From: DASZHJ01 sp035507155
Lineage (GTDB): Bacteria; Pseudomonadota; Alphaproteobacteria; ATCC43930; CGMCC-115725
NCBI GenBank assembly: GCA_035507155.1
Contig: DATJOK010000124.1
Coordinates: 1-64,000, forward strand
Direction of reading: 5' to 3'
Length of the DNA stretch: 64,000 nucleotides
Below the pieces are notes generated by a model. That model worked only from the letters and a program-made list of their open reading frames with translations. It had not been told where the DNA came from and did no database searches. Below are positions 8,042 to 17,784 of the stretch, one piece after another (within the stretch, counting starts at the first letter, position 1; every line of letters starts with the position of its first letter). The position numbers and the translations under genes are program-made.

Positions 8042-8952
8042 CCAGACCACGGATCGCGGTTCTCGGCACCGGGCTCATGGGGGCGCCGATGGCCGCCAAT
8101 CTGCTCAAGGCCGGTTTCCCCCTCACCGCCTGGAACCGGACGCTCGCCAAGGCGGAGGCGCTGGCGCCGCTCGGCGCCACGGTGGCGGCGAGCGCTGCCG
8201 AGGCGGCGGCAGGCGCCGATGTCGTCATCACCATGCTGGAGAACGGGCCGGTGGTGGAAGATCTGCTGTTCGGCGCTGGGGCTGTCGCGAGGCGCGTTGC
8301 GCGCGGCGGTCTGGTGATGGACATGAGCTCGATCGAGCCGCACCGGGCGCGCGATCACGCCGCGCGGCTGGAGAAACTCGGCGTCGGCTATCTGGATGCG
8401 CCCGTGAGCGGCGGCACGGGAGGAGCGCGGGACGCGACGCTGGCGATCATGGCAGGCGGCACGTCCGCCGATTTCGAGCGGACGAGACCGGTGATGCAGG
8501 CCATGGGTCGGCCGACCCATGTGGGGCCGGCGGGATCGGGGCAGCTCGCCAAGCTCTGCAATCAGACCATCGTCTCGGTCACCGTCGCCGTCGTCGCCGA
8601 GGCGCTGCTGCTGGCGGCCGCCGGCGGCGCCGATCCCGCGGCGGTGCGCCAGGCGATGAGCGGCGGCTACGCCGACAGCAAGGTGCTGCAGATCCAGGGC
8701 CAGCAGATGCTGGACCGCAACTTCCTGCCGCGCGGACCGGCGCGCATGGTGCTGAAAGACAGCAAGAACATCCTCGATACCGCCCGCGAGCTCGGCCTCA
8801 CCCTGCCGCTCGCCACATGCGCCAGCGTTATCTTCAACGGTCTCGCCGCTCATGGCGGCACCGACTATGACCACACCGCCGTGCTGCTGGAGCTCGAGCG
8901 GATGAATCCGGGCAAGCGCGTCGGCAGCAAGCCCGACCAGCTGCCGAGCTGA
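8038..8952 (+). CDS. NAD(P)-dependent beta-hydroxyacid dehydrogenase (GarR/HIBADH family)
   Basis: A 304-residue member of the 3-hydroxyisobutyrate / tartronate semialdehyde reductase family. The Rossmann motif GTGLMGAPMA is at residues 10-19, the substrate loop DAPVSGGTGGA is at about 122, and the catalytic lysine is in GQLAKLCNQ. It overlaps kdgK by four bases and so belongs to the sugar-acid operon. Tartronate semialdehyde, formed in glucarate or glyoxylate routes, is a plausible substrate, but 3-hydroxyisobutyrate or succinic semialdehyde are not excluded. It ends five bases from the convergent 2-hydroxyacid dehydrogenase. Confidence 0.85.
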   Translation: MTRPRIAVLGTGLMGAPMAANLLKAGFPLTAWNRTLAKAEALAPLGATVAASAAEAAAGADVVITMLENGPVVEDLLFGAGAVARRVARGGLVMDMSSIEPHRARDHAARLEKLGVGYLDAPVSGGTGGARDATLAIMAGGTSADFERTRPVMQAMGRPTHVGPAGSGQLAKLCNQTIVSVTVAVVAEALLLAAAGGADPAAVRQAMSGGYADSKVLQIQGQQMLDRNFLPRGPARMVLKDSKNILDTARELGLTLPLATCASVIFNGLAAHGGTDYDHTAVLLELERMNPGKRVGSKPDQLPS

Positions 8953-8957
8953 GCCTC

Positions 8958-9896
8958 TCAGACGACGCGGGTGAGCAGCGGCTTGCCGGCGAAGTGCGCC
9001 TTGAGGTTGTCCACCACGAGCTGCCCCATAGCCGCCCGCGTCTCATGGGTGGCGCTACCCTGGTGCGGCTGCAGCACCACGTTCGGCATGGCGATGAGCT
9101 CCTCGGGCACCTTGGGCTCGGCCTCGAAGACGTCGAGGGCGGCGGCGCCGAGGGTGCCCTCCTTCAGCGCCTGCACCAGCGCCTTCTCGTCCACCACGGA
9201 GCCGCGGGCGATGTTGATGAGGGTTCCCTTCGGCCCGAGCGCCCGCAGCACGTCGGCATTGACGAGATGCTTGGTCTCCGGCCCGCCGGGCACGATCAGC
9301 ATGAGATAGTCGACGTCGGCCGCCATCTTCTTGAGATCGTCATAGAAGGGATGGGCGATCTCCGGATTCTTGCGGCGACCGAAATAGACGATCTTGATCC
9401 CGAACGCTTGGGCGCGCCGGGCGACCGCCTGGCCGATGCGGCCGAGCCCCACGATGCCGAGGGTCTTGCCGCCCACGTGCTGGCAGAGCGGATAGCTGCC
9501 CTTGAGCCACTTGCCCTCGCGCACGAAGCGGTCGGCCTGCGGGATCTGTCGGGCGGCGGACAGCAGGAGCACCATGCCGAGATCGGCAACGCACTCGGTC
9601 AGCACGTCGGGCGTGTTGGTGACGGCAATGCCGCGTTTCTTGGCGGCATCGAGGTCGATCGCGTCCACGCCGACGCCGAAGCACGCGATGATCTCGGTCT
9701 TCGGCAACGCGTCCATCAGCTCGGCCTTGGCGCCGACCGCGCCCATGGTGGAGATGGCGCGCACACGCTCGTGCACGTCGCGCAAAAGCCCGGCCTGGTC
9801 CTTCGCCTGCCAGAGGCGGTGGACGGTGTAGGCCTCGTCGAGTTGCCTCATCGTCCCTTCGTAGAGCGGGCAGGCAAGCAGAATCTCCGGCTTCAT
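8958..9896 (-). CDS. D-2-hydroxyacid dehydrogenase (glyoxylate/hydroxypyruvate or 2-ketogluconate reductase type)
   Basis: A 312-residue enzyme with the Rossmann motif GIVGLGRIGQA and the catalytic Arg in NIARGSVVDE, Glu in DVFEAEP and His in LQPHQGSATHET. It reduces a 2-keto acid to a D-2-hydroxy acid using NAD(P)H. The start at 9896 (MKPEILL) has AAGGAAAG four bases upstream; an extended open frame to 10130 lacks family similarity. In this neighbourhood, glyoxylate, hydroxypyruvate or 2-ketogluconate is the likely substrate class. Confidence 0.88.
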   Translation of the reverse strand: MKPEILLACPLYEGTMRQLDEAYTVHRLWQAKDQAGLLRDVHERVRAISTMGAVGAKAELMDALPKTEIIACFGVGVDAIDLDAAKKRGIAVTNTPDVLTECVADLGMVLLLSAARQIPQADRFVREGKWLKGSYPLCQHVGGKTLGIVGLGRIGQAVARRAQAFGIKIVYFGRRKNPEIAHPFYDDLKKMAADVDYLMLIVPGGPETKHLVNADVLRALGPKGTLINIARGSVVDEKALVQALKEGTLGAAALDVFEAEPKVPEELIAMPNVVLQPHQGSATHETRAAMGQLVVDNLKAHFAGKPLLTRVV

Positions 9897-9963
9897 GGGG
9901 CTTTCCTTCTGGATGATTGCTGCCAGCATGCAGAGCCGGTCAGCCGCAGTCAAACGATGCCTG

Positions 9964-10329
9964 CTAATCGATCCCGTGCGCGGCAAGGAAGCGTGGATTG
10001 CCTTCCCGCAGCTTCTGCAAGGTGAGCGACCACAGCAGTTCCCGTACTCGCTGTCGCGCGAGGCCGCGGGCATCGAACTTGCCGGCGCGGATGTCCGCCG
10101 CCAGTCGCGCGAGGTCGGCATCGCCGCCACGGTCGTAGAGCGCGGCGAGCGCGGCGCGCATCGGGACGAGCGCGGCGTCTCCAGCCGCTGCCTCGCGCTC
10201 GGCGATGGCGCGGCAGCGCTCGATCATCGCAAGCGCGACGGGCTGCTCGTCCGGCGAAAGCGTGTGGACTTTTGCCGCCCATTCGTCAGCGAGTGCCCGC
10301 AATTCCGGTCCGGTCGGCAGGTCGCGCAT
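9964..10329 (-). CDS. DUF6285 protein (acyl-CoA metabolism-associated)
   Basis: A 121-residue, mostly helical soluble protein beginning MRDLPTGPEL. Its size, the repeated Arg/Ala-rich helices and the final NPRFLAAHG match the small family found next to ACAD10-type phosphotransferases and acyl-CoA ligases or dehydrogenases in alphaproteobacteria. Function is unknown. It starts one base after the stop of the phosphotransferase, with AGGGG upstream, so the two are co-transcribed. Confidence 0.7.
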   Translation of the reverse strand: MRDLPTGPELRALADEWAAKVHTLSPDEQPVALAMIERCRAIAEREAAAGDAALVPMRAALAALYDRGGDADLARLAADIRAGKFDARGLARQRVRELLWSLTLQKLREGNPRFLAAHGID

Positions 10330-10330
10330 C

Positions 10331-11362
10331 CTATTCCCCTTGCTCTGCGCGCTCGATCAGGCACAGCAGCTCGAACTCGCATTCGGACGGCCGCCGCCCT
10401 GTGAGGGCGAGATCGAGCGATCGCTCGCCGCCCCGCCGGAAGCGCTCGCGCTGCTGCAGCGCCAGGATGAGCCAGCGCAGGCTTGCCATGACCTCGTAGT
10501 AGCGTGCGCGAAGCGGATCGACCGGCTGGCCACCGGCGCTCTCGTAGGCGCGATAGAGCATCGTGCGGTCGCCGAGCCCGCCGACCTCGCGATCGAGGAT
10601 ACCGAACCGCCAGGACTTGCAGCAGAGCCAGCCGATATCCTCGTGCGGATCGCCCCATTCCGCGAATTCCCAGTCCAGGATCGCCGAGATCCCGTCTTCG
10701 GTCACAAGGAAGTTGCCGGTGCGGAAGTCGCCGTGGCAGAGAACCACGCCAGCTGGCGCCGGCTTCTCCTGCAGCAGCCAGCGCAGAGCCCATTCCGCCA
10801 CCGGATGCGGATCCTCGAAGCCGTCGAGCCAACGCCGATAGAGGGCAAGCCGAACCGCGGCTGAATCGGCGGGCGGGGTGCCAAGAAACCCGAGGTCGGG
10901 CCGCGGCGGTGCGATCCCGTGAATGTGTGCCAGCTGCTGGCCGAGCTCCGTCACCAGCCCGTCGCGCCTGCCGTTCCAGGCGGCATCGCGCGCGAGCGCG
11001 GCGCCATTGGCGGTGCCCGGCGCCCAGCGCATGAGAAAGAAGGGCCGGCCGAGCAGGCCGGGCTCGGTGCAGCAGAAGAGCGGCTCCGGCACGCGGACGC
11101 CGGCGGCGTGGGCCGCGCGCAGCAGTGCGAATTCCTCGACGCGGCTGCGGCTCGCGGCGAGCTGCGTCGGCGCGTCGGCGCGCAGCACCAAGCGCGGCTC
11201 GCTCGCGAGAACTCCGCCGCTCGCGGCAAGTTCGATCCGCCAGCTCTCCTGCACGGAGCCGCCGGACAGCCTGGTTGCGCTCGTGATCTCGACTGCCGTG
11301 GCATCGCTTGCCGTCGCCAGGAACGCGGCGAGCGTCCGGCGCGCTTCGGGAGAGGTCAGCAC
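10331..11362 (-). CDS. Phosphotransferase family protein (APH/ACAD10-like kinase)
   Basis: A 343-residue protein kinase-fold phosphotransferase. Catalytic and metal motifs are HGDFRTGNF (about residue 210) and ILDWEFAEWGDP. This branch includes the kinase part of human ACAD10, thought to phosphorylate 4-hydroxyacyl-CoA for degradation, and it often sits with acyl-CoA enzymes, as here. The start is taken at GTG 11362, four bases after the acyl-CoA ligase stop; the longer open frame to 11515 only overlaps that gene. Aminoglycoside resistance is unlikely given the context. Confidence 0.8.
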   Translation of the reverse strand: MLTSPEARRTLAAFLATASDATAVEITSATRLSGGSVQESWRIELAASGGVLASEPRLVLRADAPTQLAASRSRVEEFALLRAAHAAGVRVPEPLFCCTEPGLLGRPFFLMRWAPGTANGAALARDAAWNGRRDGLVTELGQQLAHIHGIAPPRPDLGFLGTPPADSAAVRLALYRRWLDGFEDPHPVAEWALRWLLQEKPAPAGVVLCHGDFRTGNFLVTEDGISAILDWEFAEWGDPHEDIGWLCCKSWRFGILDREVGGLGDRTMLYRAYESAGGQPVDPLRARYYEVMASLRWLILALQQRERFRRGGERSLDLALTGRRPSECEFELLCLIERAEQGE

Positions 11363-11366
11363 GGGG

Positions 11367-13010
11367 TCAGCTTCCGAGGGTCTTCGCTTGGGCGCGCAGC
11401 TCGAACTTCTGGATCTTGCCGGTGGCGGTCTTCGGCAAGGGACCGAAGACGATCGTGCGCGGCACCTTGAAGCGGGCGAGATGTTCGCGGCACCAGGCGA
11501 CGATGCCCTCGGCATCGACGCCCGCGCCCGCCTTCAAGGTCACGAATGCGCAGGGAGTCTCGCCCCACTTCTCGTCCGGTCGCGCCACCACCGCAGCCTC
11601 CAGCACCTGCGGATGTCGATAGAGCACCTCCTCGACTTCCAGCGAGGAGATGTTCTCGCCACCGGAGATGATGATGTCCTTGGCGCGGTCCTTGATCTCC
11701 ACATAGCCGTCGGGATGCATCACCGCGAGGTCGCCGGTGTGGAACCAGCCGGCGGCGAAGGCCTCGTCGGTCGCCTGCGGGTTCTTGAGGTAGCCCTTCA
11801 TCACCGTATTCCCGCGCAGCAGCAGCTCGCCGATGGTGGCGCCGTCCGCCGGCACGTCGGCTCCTTGCACCCGATCGATCACGCGGGCGCCGTCGAGGGT
11901 CACCGTCCGGACGCCCTGGCGCGCCATCTTGGCGGCCTTCTCCTCGAGGGTCAGCTCGCCCCACTCTTCCTGCCAGGCGCAGACTGCGGAGGGCCCGTAG
12001 GTCTCCGTCAGGCCGTAAAGATGCGTCACCCGGAACCCCATCCGCTCCATGGCGGCGATGATCGCCGAAGGTGGCGCCGCGCCGCCGGTGGCGACCTCGA
12101 CCGTGTGGTCGAACCGTCGGCGCACGCTCTCGGGCGCGTTCACCAGAAGATTGAGGACGATAGGGGCGCCGCAGAGATGCGTGACGTGGTGCTCGGCGAT
12201 CGCCGGAAAAATCAGCGCGGGATCGACCCTGCGCAGGCAGATGTGCGTCGCGGCCGCGGCGGTCACCGCCCAGGTATAGGTCCAGCCGCTGCAATGGAAC
12301 ATCGGCAGCGTCCAGAGATAGGCCGAGCGCGGCGTGAGACCGAAGGAGAGGATATTGCCGACCGCATTCAGATAAGCGCCGCGATGGTGGTAGACGACCC
12401 CCTTGGGATTGCCGGTCGTTCCCGATGTGTAGCTGAGGCAGATCGCCTGCCATTCGTCGGCCGGCGGTTGCCAGGGCGCCTCGGGATCTCCTGTCGCAAG
12501 GAAAGCCTCGTAGTCCATCTCGCCGAGGAGATCGCCGCTCTCCGCCAGCGAATCGTCGATGTCGATCACCAGCGGGCGTCGCGCCACCTGCCCCAGCGCG
12601 GCGCGGATGGTCGGCGAGAACTCGCGATCAGTGATCAGCACCCTGGCGTTGCCGTGATCCAGGATGAAGGCGAGCGAGGCGGCATCGAGCCGATAGTTGA
12701 GGGCATTGAGAACACCCCCCGCCATCGCGATGCCGTAATGCGCCTCAAGGAGCGCCGGCACGTTGGGCGCCATCACCGAGACAGTATCGCCGGAGCCGAG
12801 ACCGCGCCGTCGGAGCGCGTCGGCGAGCTGGCAGCAGCGTCGATAGAACCCAGCATAGGTGAAGCGAAGAGAACCGTGGACCACCGCGATCTTGTCGGGA
12901 TAGACCGCGGCGGCCCGAGCCAGGAACGACAGCGGCGTCAGCGCGGCGAAGTTCGCCGCGTTGCGCGCCAGGAAAGGAGCGTCATAGATCGGATGCTGAT
13001 GCTTTGGCAC
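11367..13010 (-). CDS. Acyl-CoA synthetase (AMP-binding, medium-chain type)
   Basis: A 547-residue ANL-superfamily ligase. The P-loop-like A3 motif YTSGTTGNPKGV, the A5 motif YGLTETYGP, the A7 motif GWFHTGDLAV, the hinge IKDRAKDIIISGGENIS and the catalytic lysine in KTATGKIQKFELR are all present. It activates a fatty or aromatic acid to its CoA ester. It starts at a GTG and is the first gene of a three-gene unit with the phosphotransferase and the DUF6285 gene, fitting degradation of a carboxylic acid or hydroxyacid. The exact chain is not readable. Confidence 0.88.
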   Translation of the reverse strand: MPKHQHPIYDAPFLARNAANFAALTPLSFLARAAAVYPDKIAVVHGSLRFTYAGFYRRCCQLADALRRRGLGSGDTVSVMAPNVPALLEAHYGIAMAGGVLNALNYRLDAASLAFILDHGNARVLITDREFSPTIRAALGQVARRPLVIDIDDSLAESGDLLGEMDYEAFLATGDPEAPWQPPADEWQAICLSYTSGTTGNPKGVVYHHRGAYLNAVGNILSFGLTPRSAYLWTLPMFHCSGWTYTWAVTAAAATHICLRRVDPALIFPAIAEHHVTHLCGAPIVLNLLVNAPESVRRRFDHTVEVATGGAAPPSAIIAAMERMGFRVTHLYGLTETYGPSAVCAWQEEWGELTLEEKAAKMARQGVRTVTLDGARVIDRVQGADVPADGATIGELLLRGNTVMKGYLKNPQATDEAFAAGWFHTGDLAVMHPDGYVEIKDRAKDIIISGGENISSLEVEEVLYRHPQVLEAAVVARPDEKWGETPCAFVTLKAGAGVDAEGIVAWCREHLARFKVPRTIVFGPLPKTATGKIQKFELRAQAKTLGS

Positions 13011-13182
13011 GTCTGGCTTCCCGTGGCAGGATGTTCACCAGCAGGTCTCGCGCCGTCAAGCGCCGCTCGCGGGTATCGCTGGTAATCCGGGTGATCCGCA
13101 ACCCTGCCGTTGGCGGCAAATTCCTGGTTTCCCGTGTCGCTTCCGCCTTAGGATGGAGTCCAAACGGCGCAAGGAGTCCCGC

Positions 13183-13851
13183 ATGCGCATCGATATCGTC
13201 TCCGACGTGGTCTGCCCTTGGTGCTTCATCGGCAAGCGCCGGCTCGCGGCCGCGCTCTCCCAACGACCCGAAGTGGAGGCGGAGATCCTCTGGCATCCCT
13301 TCCAGCTCAATCCGGATATGCCGGCGGAGGGGATGGCGCGCGAACGCTATATCGCCGCCAAGTTCGGCGGCGCCGACCACGCGAAACGCATCTATCAGAC
13401 TGTCGCCGAGGTGGGCGCTGGAGTCGGCATCCCCTTCCATTTCGAGCGCATCAAGGTGACGCCGAATACCCGCGATGCCCACCGTCTGATCCGCTACGCC
13501 GCTTCGGATGGAGGCGCCGAGACCCTGGTGGAGGCGCTCTTCAATGCGTATTTCATCGAGGGACGCAACATCGGCGATCACGATACTCTGGCCGAGATCG
13601 CCGAGAGCGCCGGCCTCGACCGGGCCGCGGTGGCGCGCTATCTCGACAGCGACGAGGCCTCGGAGGAGGTTCTGGCCGAGGATATGAGCGCGCGCCGGAT
13701 CGGGATCAACGCGGTGCCCTGCTTCATCTTCGAGCGAAAATACGTGGTCTCCGGCGCCCAGGAGCCCGAATTCTTCTATCCCCTGTTCGATCTGCTCAAA
13801 AACGAGCAGACAGGCGGCGCAGAGTCAGCGAGGCCCGTAACGGCCCTTTAG
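13183..13851 (+). CDS. DsbA-family oxidoreductase, FrnE-like
   Basis: A 222-residue thioredoxin-fold protein with CPWC at residues 12-15 and the cis-proline loop NAVPCFIF near the C-terminus, both typical of the FrnE / 2-hydroxychromene-2-carboxylate isomerase group. There is no signal peptide, so it is a cytoplasmic thiol oxidoreductase or glutathione-dependent isomerase. ATG 13183 has AAGGAG six bases upstream. It ends eight bases from the convergent mfd. Confidence 0.85.
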   Translation: MRIDIVSDVVCPWCFIGKRRLAAALSQRPEVEAEILWHPFQLNPDMPAEGMARERYIAAKFGGADHAKRIYQTVAEVGAGVGIPFHFERIKVTPNTRDAHRLIRYAASDGGAETLVEALFNAYFIEGRNIGDHDTLAEIAESAGLDRAAVARYLDSDEASEEVLAEDMSARRIGINAVPCFIFERKYVVSGAQEPEFFYPLFDLLKNEQTGGAESARPVTAL

Positions 13852-13858
13852 CTGCGGG

Positions 13859-16800
13859 TCAGCGCCGCGCCCGAACCGCCGCTTCCTTGCGAGGCGGTGC
13901 TTCCGTCGGCGCCGGGACCGGTTTGGCGGCGATATCCGCCAGCTTCTCCAGCAATCGCCGCACGCCGACGAGCCGCTCCTTGGCGTCGTCCCAGCTTCGG
14001 GTCACCACCAGGCGCTGGTCGGTGCGAAGCTTGGCGGTGCCGGCCTGGGCCTGGAGGAACTCCACCAGCCCGAGAGGGTTGTCGAAGCGATTGTGGCGGA
14101 AGCTCATGACGGCGCCCTTGGGGCCGGCCTCCACCTTCTCGATCCCCGCCATCCGGCAGAGCCGCTTGATGGCGATGATGTCGAGGAGGTTCTGCACCTC
14201 GGCCGGCAGCGGGCCGAAGCGATCGACGAGCTCCGCGGCGAAGGCATCGATCTCGCGCGGATCTATGAGCGCAGCGACCCGGCGATAGAGGCCCAGGCGC
14301 ACGTTGAGGTCGGCGACATAATTGTCCGGGATCAGCACCGGCATGCCGATGGTGATCTGCGGTGTCCAGTCCTCCGGCGCCTCACCGAGCGGGCCGGTGC
14401 CGGTGCGGGCGGAGGCCACCGCCTCCTCCAGCAGGTGCTGGTAGAGCTCGACGCCCACCTCGCGGATGTGGCCGGACTGTTCCTCGCCGAGGAGATTGCC
14501 GGCGCCGCGGATGTCCATGTCGTGGCTCGCCAGCGTGAATCCGGCGCCGAGCGTATCGAGGGTCTGCATCACCTCGAGGCGACGCTGGGCGGTCGGCGCC
14601 AGGTGCTTGCCTTGCGGCAGGGTCAGATAGGCGTAGGCGCGCAGCTTGCCGCGCCCGACCCGGCCGCGCAGCTGATAGAGCTGCGCCAGCCCGAACATGT
14701 CGGAGCGGTGCACCACCAGCGTGTTGGCGCGGGGAATGTCGAGGCCGGATTCGACGATGTTGGTGGAGAGCAGGACATCAAAAGCGCCGTCGTCGAAGGC
14801 GCTCATCACGTTCTCGAGGACGCTCGAGGCCATGCGGCCGTGGGCCATGCCGGTCTTGATCTCCGGCACCAGCGTCTTGAGCTCCCGGCTCACCTCCTCG
14901 AGGTCGCTGATATGCGGCACCACGTAGAAGATCTGCCCGCCGCGGTGATGCTCGCGCAAGATCGCCTCGCGGATCACCACGGGGTCGTAGGGCATCACGA
15001 AGCTGCGCACCGCGAGGCGGTCCACCGGCGGCGTCGCGATGACGCTCATTTCTTTCACGCCGGCGAGCGCCATCTGCAGCGTGCGCGGGATCGGCGTCGC
15101 GGTCAGCGTCAGGACGTGGACATTGGCGCGGAGCTGCTTAAGTCGCTCTTTCTGCGCCACGCCGAAATGCTGCTCCTCGTCGATGATGAGGAGACCCAGA
15201 TGCTTGAAGGAGATGCCCTTGCCGAGCAGCGCGTGGGTTCCGACGACGATATCGACGCGTCCCTCGGCGGCCTCCTTCTTTAGCGCATTGGCATCGCGCT
15301 GGCTGACCATGCGCGAGAGCTGGCCGATGCGCACCGGAAGCCCGGCGAAGCGCTGGGTGAAAGTCCGGTAGTGCTGACGCGCCAGCAGCGTCGTCGGCAC
15401 GACGACAGCGACCTGGGTCCCCTGCATCGCGGCGATGAAGGCGGCGCGCAGCGCCACCTCGGTCTTCCCGAAGCCGACATCACCGCAGATAAGGCGATCC
15501 ATCGGCCGACCCGAGGCCATGTCGGAGAGGGTGTCCGCGATTGCCCTGAGCTGGTCCTCCGTCTCGGGATAGGGGAAGCGCGCCGCGAATTCCTCGTAAA
15601 GGCCTTCCGGCGGCGGCATCGTCTCGCCCTGGCGCAGCTGCCGCTCCGCGGCGACGGCGATGAGCTGGCCGGCGATCTGCTTGATGCGCTCCTTGACCCG
15701 CGCCTTGCGCGATTGCCAGGCGACACCGCCGAGCCGATCAAGCACCACGTCGGTACCCTCGGAGCCGTAGCGCGAGAGCACCTCGATGTTCTCGACGGGC
15801 ACGAAGAGTTTGTCGTCGCCGGCATAGAGGACACGCAGACAGTCGTGCGGGGCTCCGGCGACCTCGAGGGTGATGAGCCCGTCATAGCGGCCGATGCCGT
15901 GATCGACATGGACGACGAGGTCACCGGGCGCCAGCGCCGAGACCTCGGTGATGAACTGCTCGACATTGGTGCGTCGCCGCGGCGGCCGCGCCAGACGGTC
16001 GCCGAGAATGTCCTGCTCGGTAACGAGCATGAAATCCGGCGTCGCGTAGCCGGTCTCCAGACCCAACACCAGGAGGCCGACGCTCGATGCCGGGAGGGCC
16101 GCGAGCTCCGACCACCGAGTCACGAGATGCAGGTCGGTGAGGTGCTTCTCGTTGAGGAGCGTCTTGAGCCGGTCGGCGGAGCCGGCGCTGTAGGCGGCAA
16201 CCGCGACGCGGTGGCCGGCGCGCTGCTCGGCCAGCAGCACGTCGCGCACCGCCTCGAAGAGATTGGTCTTGGGATTGGCGCGCGCCTCCGCGAAGTCGCG
16301 GCCGCGCCGGCCGCCGGCGTCATGGGCGAGCGCCGCTTCCGGCGGCGACGCGAAGGGCGAGAGCTGTGCCACCCGACGCTCGCCGAGACGGGCATTCCAT
16401 TCCGCCTCGTTGAGAAAGAGCTGCTCCTGCGGCACCGGCCGGTAGATCGGCGCGCTGATCTGGTTCTGGGAGTGGCGGCCATGCAGGAAGGATTGGCGGG
16501 CCGCGTAGAAGTCGGCGATGGCGGCAACGCGGTCGGCGCGCACTTCCTCTGCCTGGTAATCGAGGGTGACGACCGCATCCGGCAGGTAATCGAAGATCGT
16601 CTCGAGCGTCTCGTAATAGAGCGGCAGCCAATGCTCCATTCCGGCATAACGCTGACCCGCGCTGACGGCGGCGTAGAGCGGATCAGTATCCGATGCGGCG
16701 CCGAAGAGCTCCCGGAAGCGGCTGCGGAAGCGATGGATCACCGGCGGGTCGAGCAGCACTTCGCTTACCGGCTTCAGGCTGACCTGCTGGAGGAAGCCGC

Positions 16801-17425
16801 TGGAGCGCTGGGTGAGCGCGTCGAAGCGGCGGATGCTCTCGAGCGCGTCGCCGAAGAAGTCGAGGCGCAGCGGCTCCGCGGCGCCGGCGGGAAACACGTC
16901 GACGATCCCGCCGCGCACCGCGAATTCACCGGCTTCGCGGACGGTCTCGCTGCGCTGATAGCCGTTCTGCTGCAGATAGGAGATCAGCCGATCGGTCGGC
17001 AGGCGTCCGCCGACCCCCAGCGCCAGGGAGCGGCCCTGAAACAGCTTGCGCGGTGGAACGCGTTGGACGAGCGCGTTCACTGTGGTGAGCACGATGCGGC
17101 GGCCGCTCTTCTCCCCGTCCACCAGCCGTGTCAGGCAGTCGATGCGGCGGCTGACGATCTCGCCGTTGGGAGAGACGCGGTCGTAAGGCAGGCAATCCCA
17201 GGCCGGGAGCTGCAGCACCGGCAGATCGGGTTGGAAGAAGGCAAGCGAGGCTGCCATCCGCGCCATCCGGCTGTCGTCGCGGCAGACATGCAGCAGCGTG
17301 CCGACGACGCCTCGGGCGACCAGGTCGCCGAGCACGGCCGCATCATACCCCTCGGGTGCCCCTGCAAGGGTGAGACGGCCCGCAGGCTGCTGCGGGCCGA
17401 CGAAGAACTCGTCGAGAGCGGTCAT
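13859..17425 (-). CDS. mfd: Transcription-repair coupling factor Mfd
   Basis: A 1188-residue protein of normal family length. An N-terminal UvrB-like module is followed by the RNA-polymerase interaction (CarD-like) region around DLVVHVDHGIGRYDG. Next come the RecG-like translocase motor with Walker A GDVGFGKTE, Walker B DEEQHFGV, motif III TLTATPIPRT and motif VI QLRGRVGRG, then the C-terminal TRCF domain. Mfd displaces RNA polymerase stalled at DNA lesions and recruits UvrA, also encoded in this window. The start at 17425 overlaps the sdhE stop by the sequence ATGA. Confidence 0.97.
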   Translation of the reverse strand: MTALDEFFVGPQQPAGRLTLAGAPEGYDAAVLGDLVARGVVGTLLHVCRDDSRMARMAASLAFFQPDLPVLQLPAWDCLPYDRVSPNGEIVSRRIDCLTRLVDGEKSGRRIVLTTVNALVQRVPPRKLFQGRSLALGVGGRLPTDRLISYLQQNGYQRSETVREAGEFAVRGGIVDVFPAGAAEPLRLDFFGDALESIRRFDALTQRSSGFLQQVSLKPVSEVLLDPPVIHRFRSRFRELFGAASDTDPLYAAVSAGQRYAGMEHWLPLYYETLETIFDYLPDAVVTLDYQAEEVRADRVAAIADFYAARQSFLHGRHSQNQISAPIYRPVPQEQLFLNEAEWNARLGERRVAQLSPFASPPEAALAHDAGGRRGRDFAEARANPKTNLFEAVRDVLLAEQRAGHRVAVAAYSAGSADRLKTLLNEKHLTDLHLVTRWSELAALPASSVGLLVLGLETGYATPDFMLVTEQDILGDRLARPPRRRTNVEQFITEVSALAPGDLVVHVDHGIGRYDGLITLEVAGAPHDCLRVLYAGDDKLFVPVENIEVLSRYGSEGTDVVLDRLGGVAWQSRKARVKERIKQIAGQLIAVAAERQLRQGETMPPPEGLYEEFAARFPYPETEDQLRAIADTLSDMASGRPMDRLICGDVGFGKTEVALRAAFIAAMQGTQVAVVVPTTLLARQHYRTFTQRFAGLPVRIGQLSRMVSQRDANALKKEAAEGRVDIVVGTHALLGKGISFKHLGLLIIDEEQHFGVAQKERLKQLRANVHVLTLTATPIPRTLQMALAGVKEMSVIATPPVDRLAVRSFVMPYDPVVIREAILREHHRGGQIFYVVPHISDLEEVSRELKTLVPEIKTGMAHGRMASSVLENVMSAFDDGAFDVLLSTNIVESGLDIPRANTLVVHRSDMFGLAQLYQLRGRVGRGKLRAYAYLTLPQGKHLAPTAQRRLEVMQTLDTLGAGFTLASHDMDIRGAGNLLGEEQSGHIREVGVELYQHLLEEAVASARTGTGPLGEAPEDWTPQITIGMPVLIPDNYVADLNVRLGLYRRVAALIDPREIDAFAAELVDRFGPLPAEVQNLLDIIAIKRLCRMAGIEKVEAGPKGAVMSFRHNRFDNPLGLVEFLQAQAGTAKLRTDQRLVVTRSWDDAKERLVGVRRLLEKLADIAAKPVPAPTEAPPRKEAAVRARR

Positions 17426-17694
17426 GCCGGCCTCGGCTGATACCGGAAGGCCAGCAGCAGGCGCAGGACGTCGCTGTCCCGCGAGGGATCGGGCGTCGCG
17501 CGGCCGGCGATCCAATCCAGCAGATCGGCGTCGTCGATCTCCAGCATCGCCTCATAGCGGCCGAGCTGCTCCGCCGTCAAACCGGCAAGGTGCCGCTCGG
17601 CGAAGGAGCCAAGCAGCAGATCCGCCTCCTTGGTGCCGCGATGCCAGCTCCGGAACAACAGGCGCTTGCGCCGCGTCTCTAAATCGTCACCCAT
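17422..17694 (-). CDS. sdhE: FAD assembly factor SdhE
   Basis: A 90-residue protein with the diagnostic RGTKEADLLLG motif (RGxxE) at residues 19-29 and the typical acidic helical remainder. SdhE assists covalent flavinylation of the succinate dehydrogenase flavoprotein. It overlaps mfd by four bases and is divergent from recG across 90 bp, an arrangement common in alphaproteobacteria. Confidence 0.95.
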   Translation of the reverse strand: MGDDLETRRKRLLFRSWHRGTKEADLLLGSFAERHLAGLTAEQLGRYEAMLEIDDADLLDWIAGRATPDPSRDSDVLRLLLAFRYQPRPA

Positions 17695-17784
17695 CCTTCA
17701 CTCGCTTCCGCCGGAGCGATACAGTCCCCGGCAGTCGAAACTCGCGGGATATGCCCCGCCGAACCTCGGATTGCAACCTCCCGC

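Noticed and set aside
10331..11362. Aminoglycoside resistance gene
   Set aside because: The kinase motifs belong to the wide APH fold; the gene sits with acyl-CoA genes and matches the ACAD10-like branch better.
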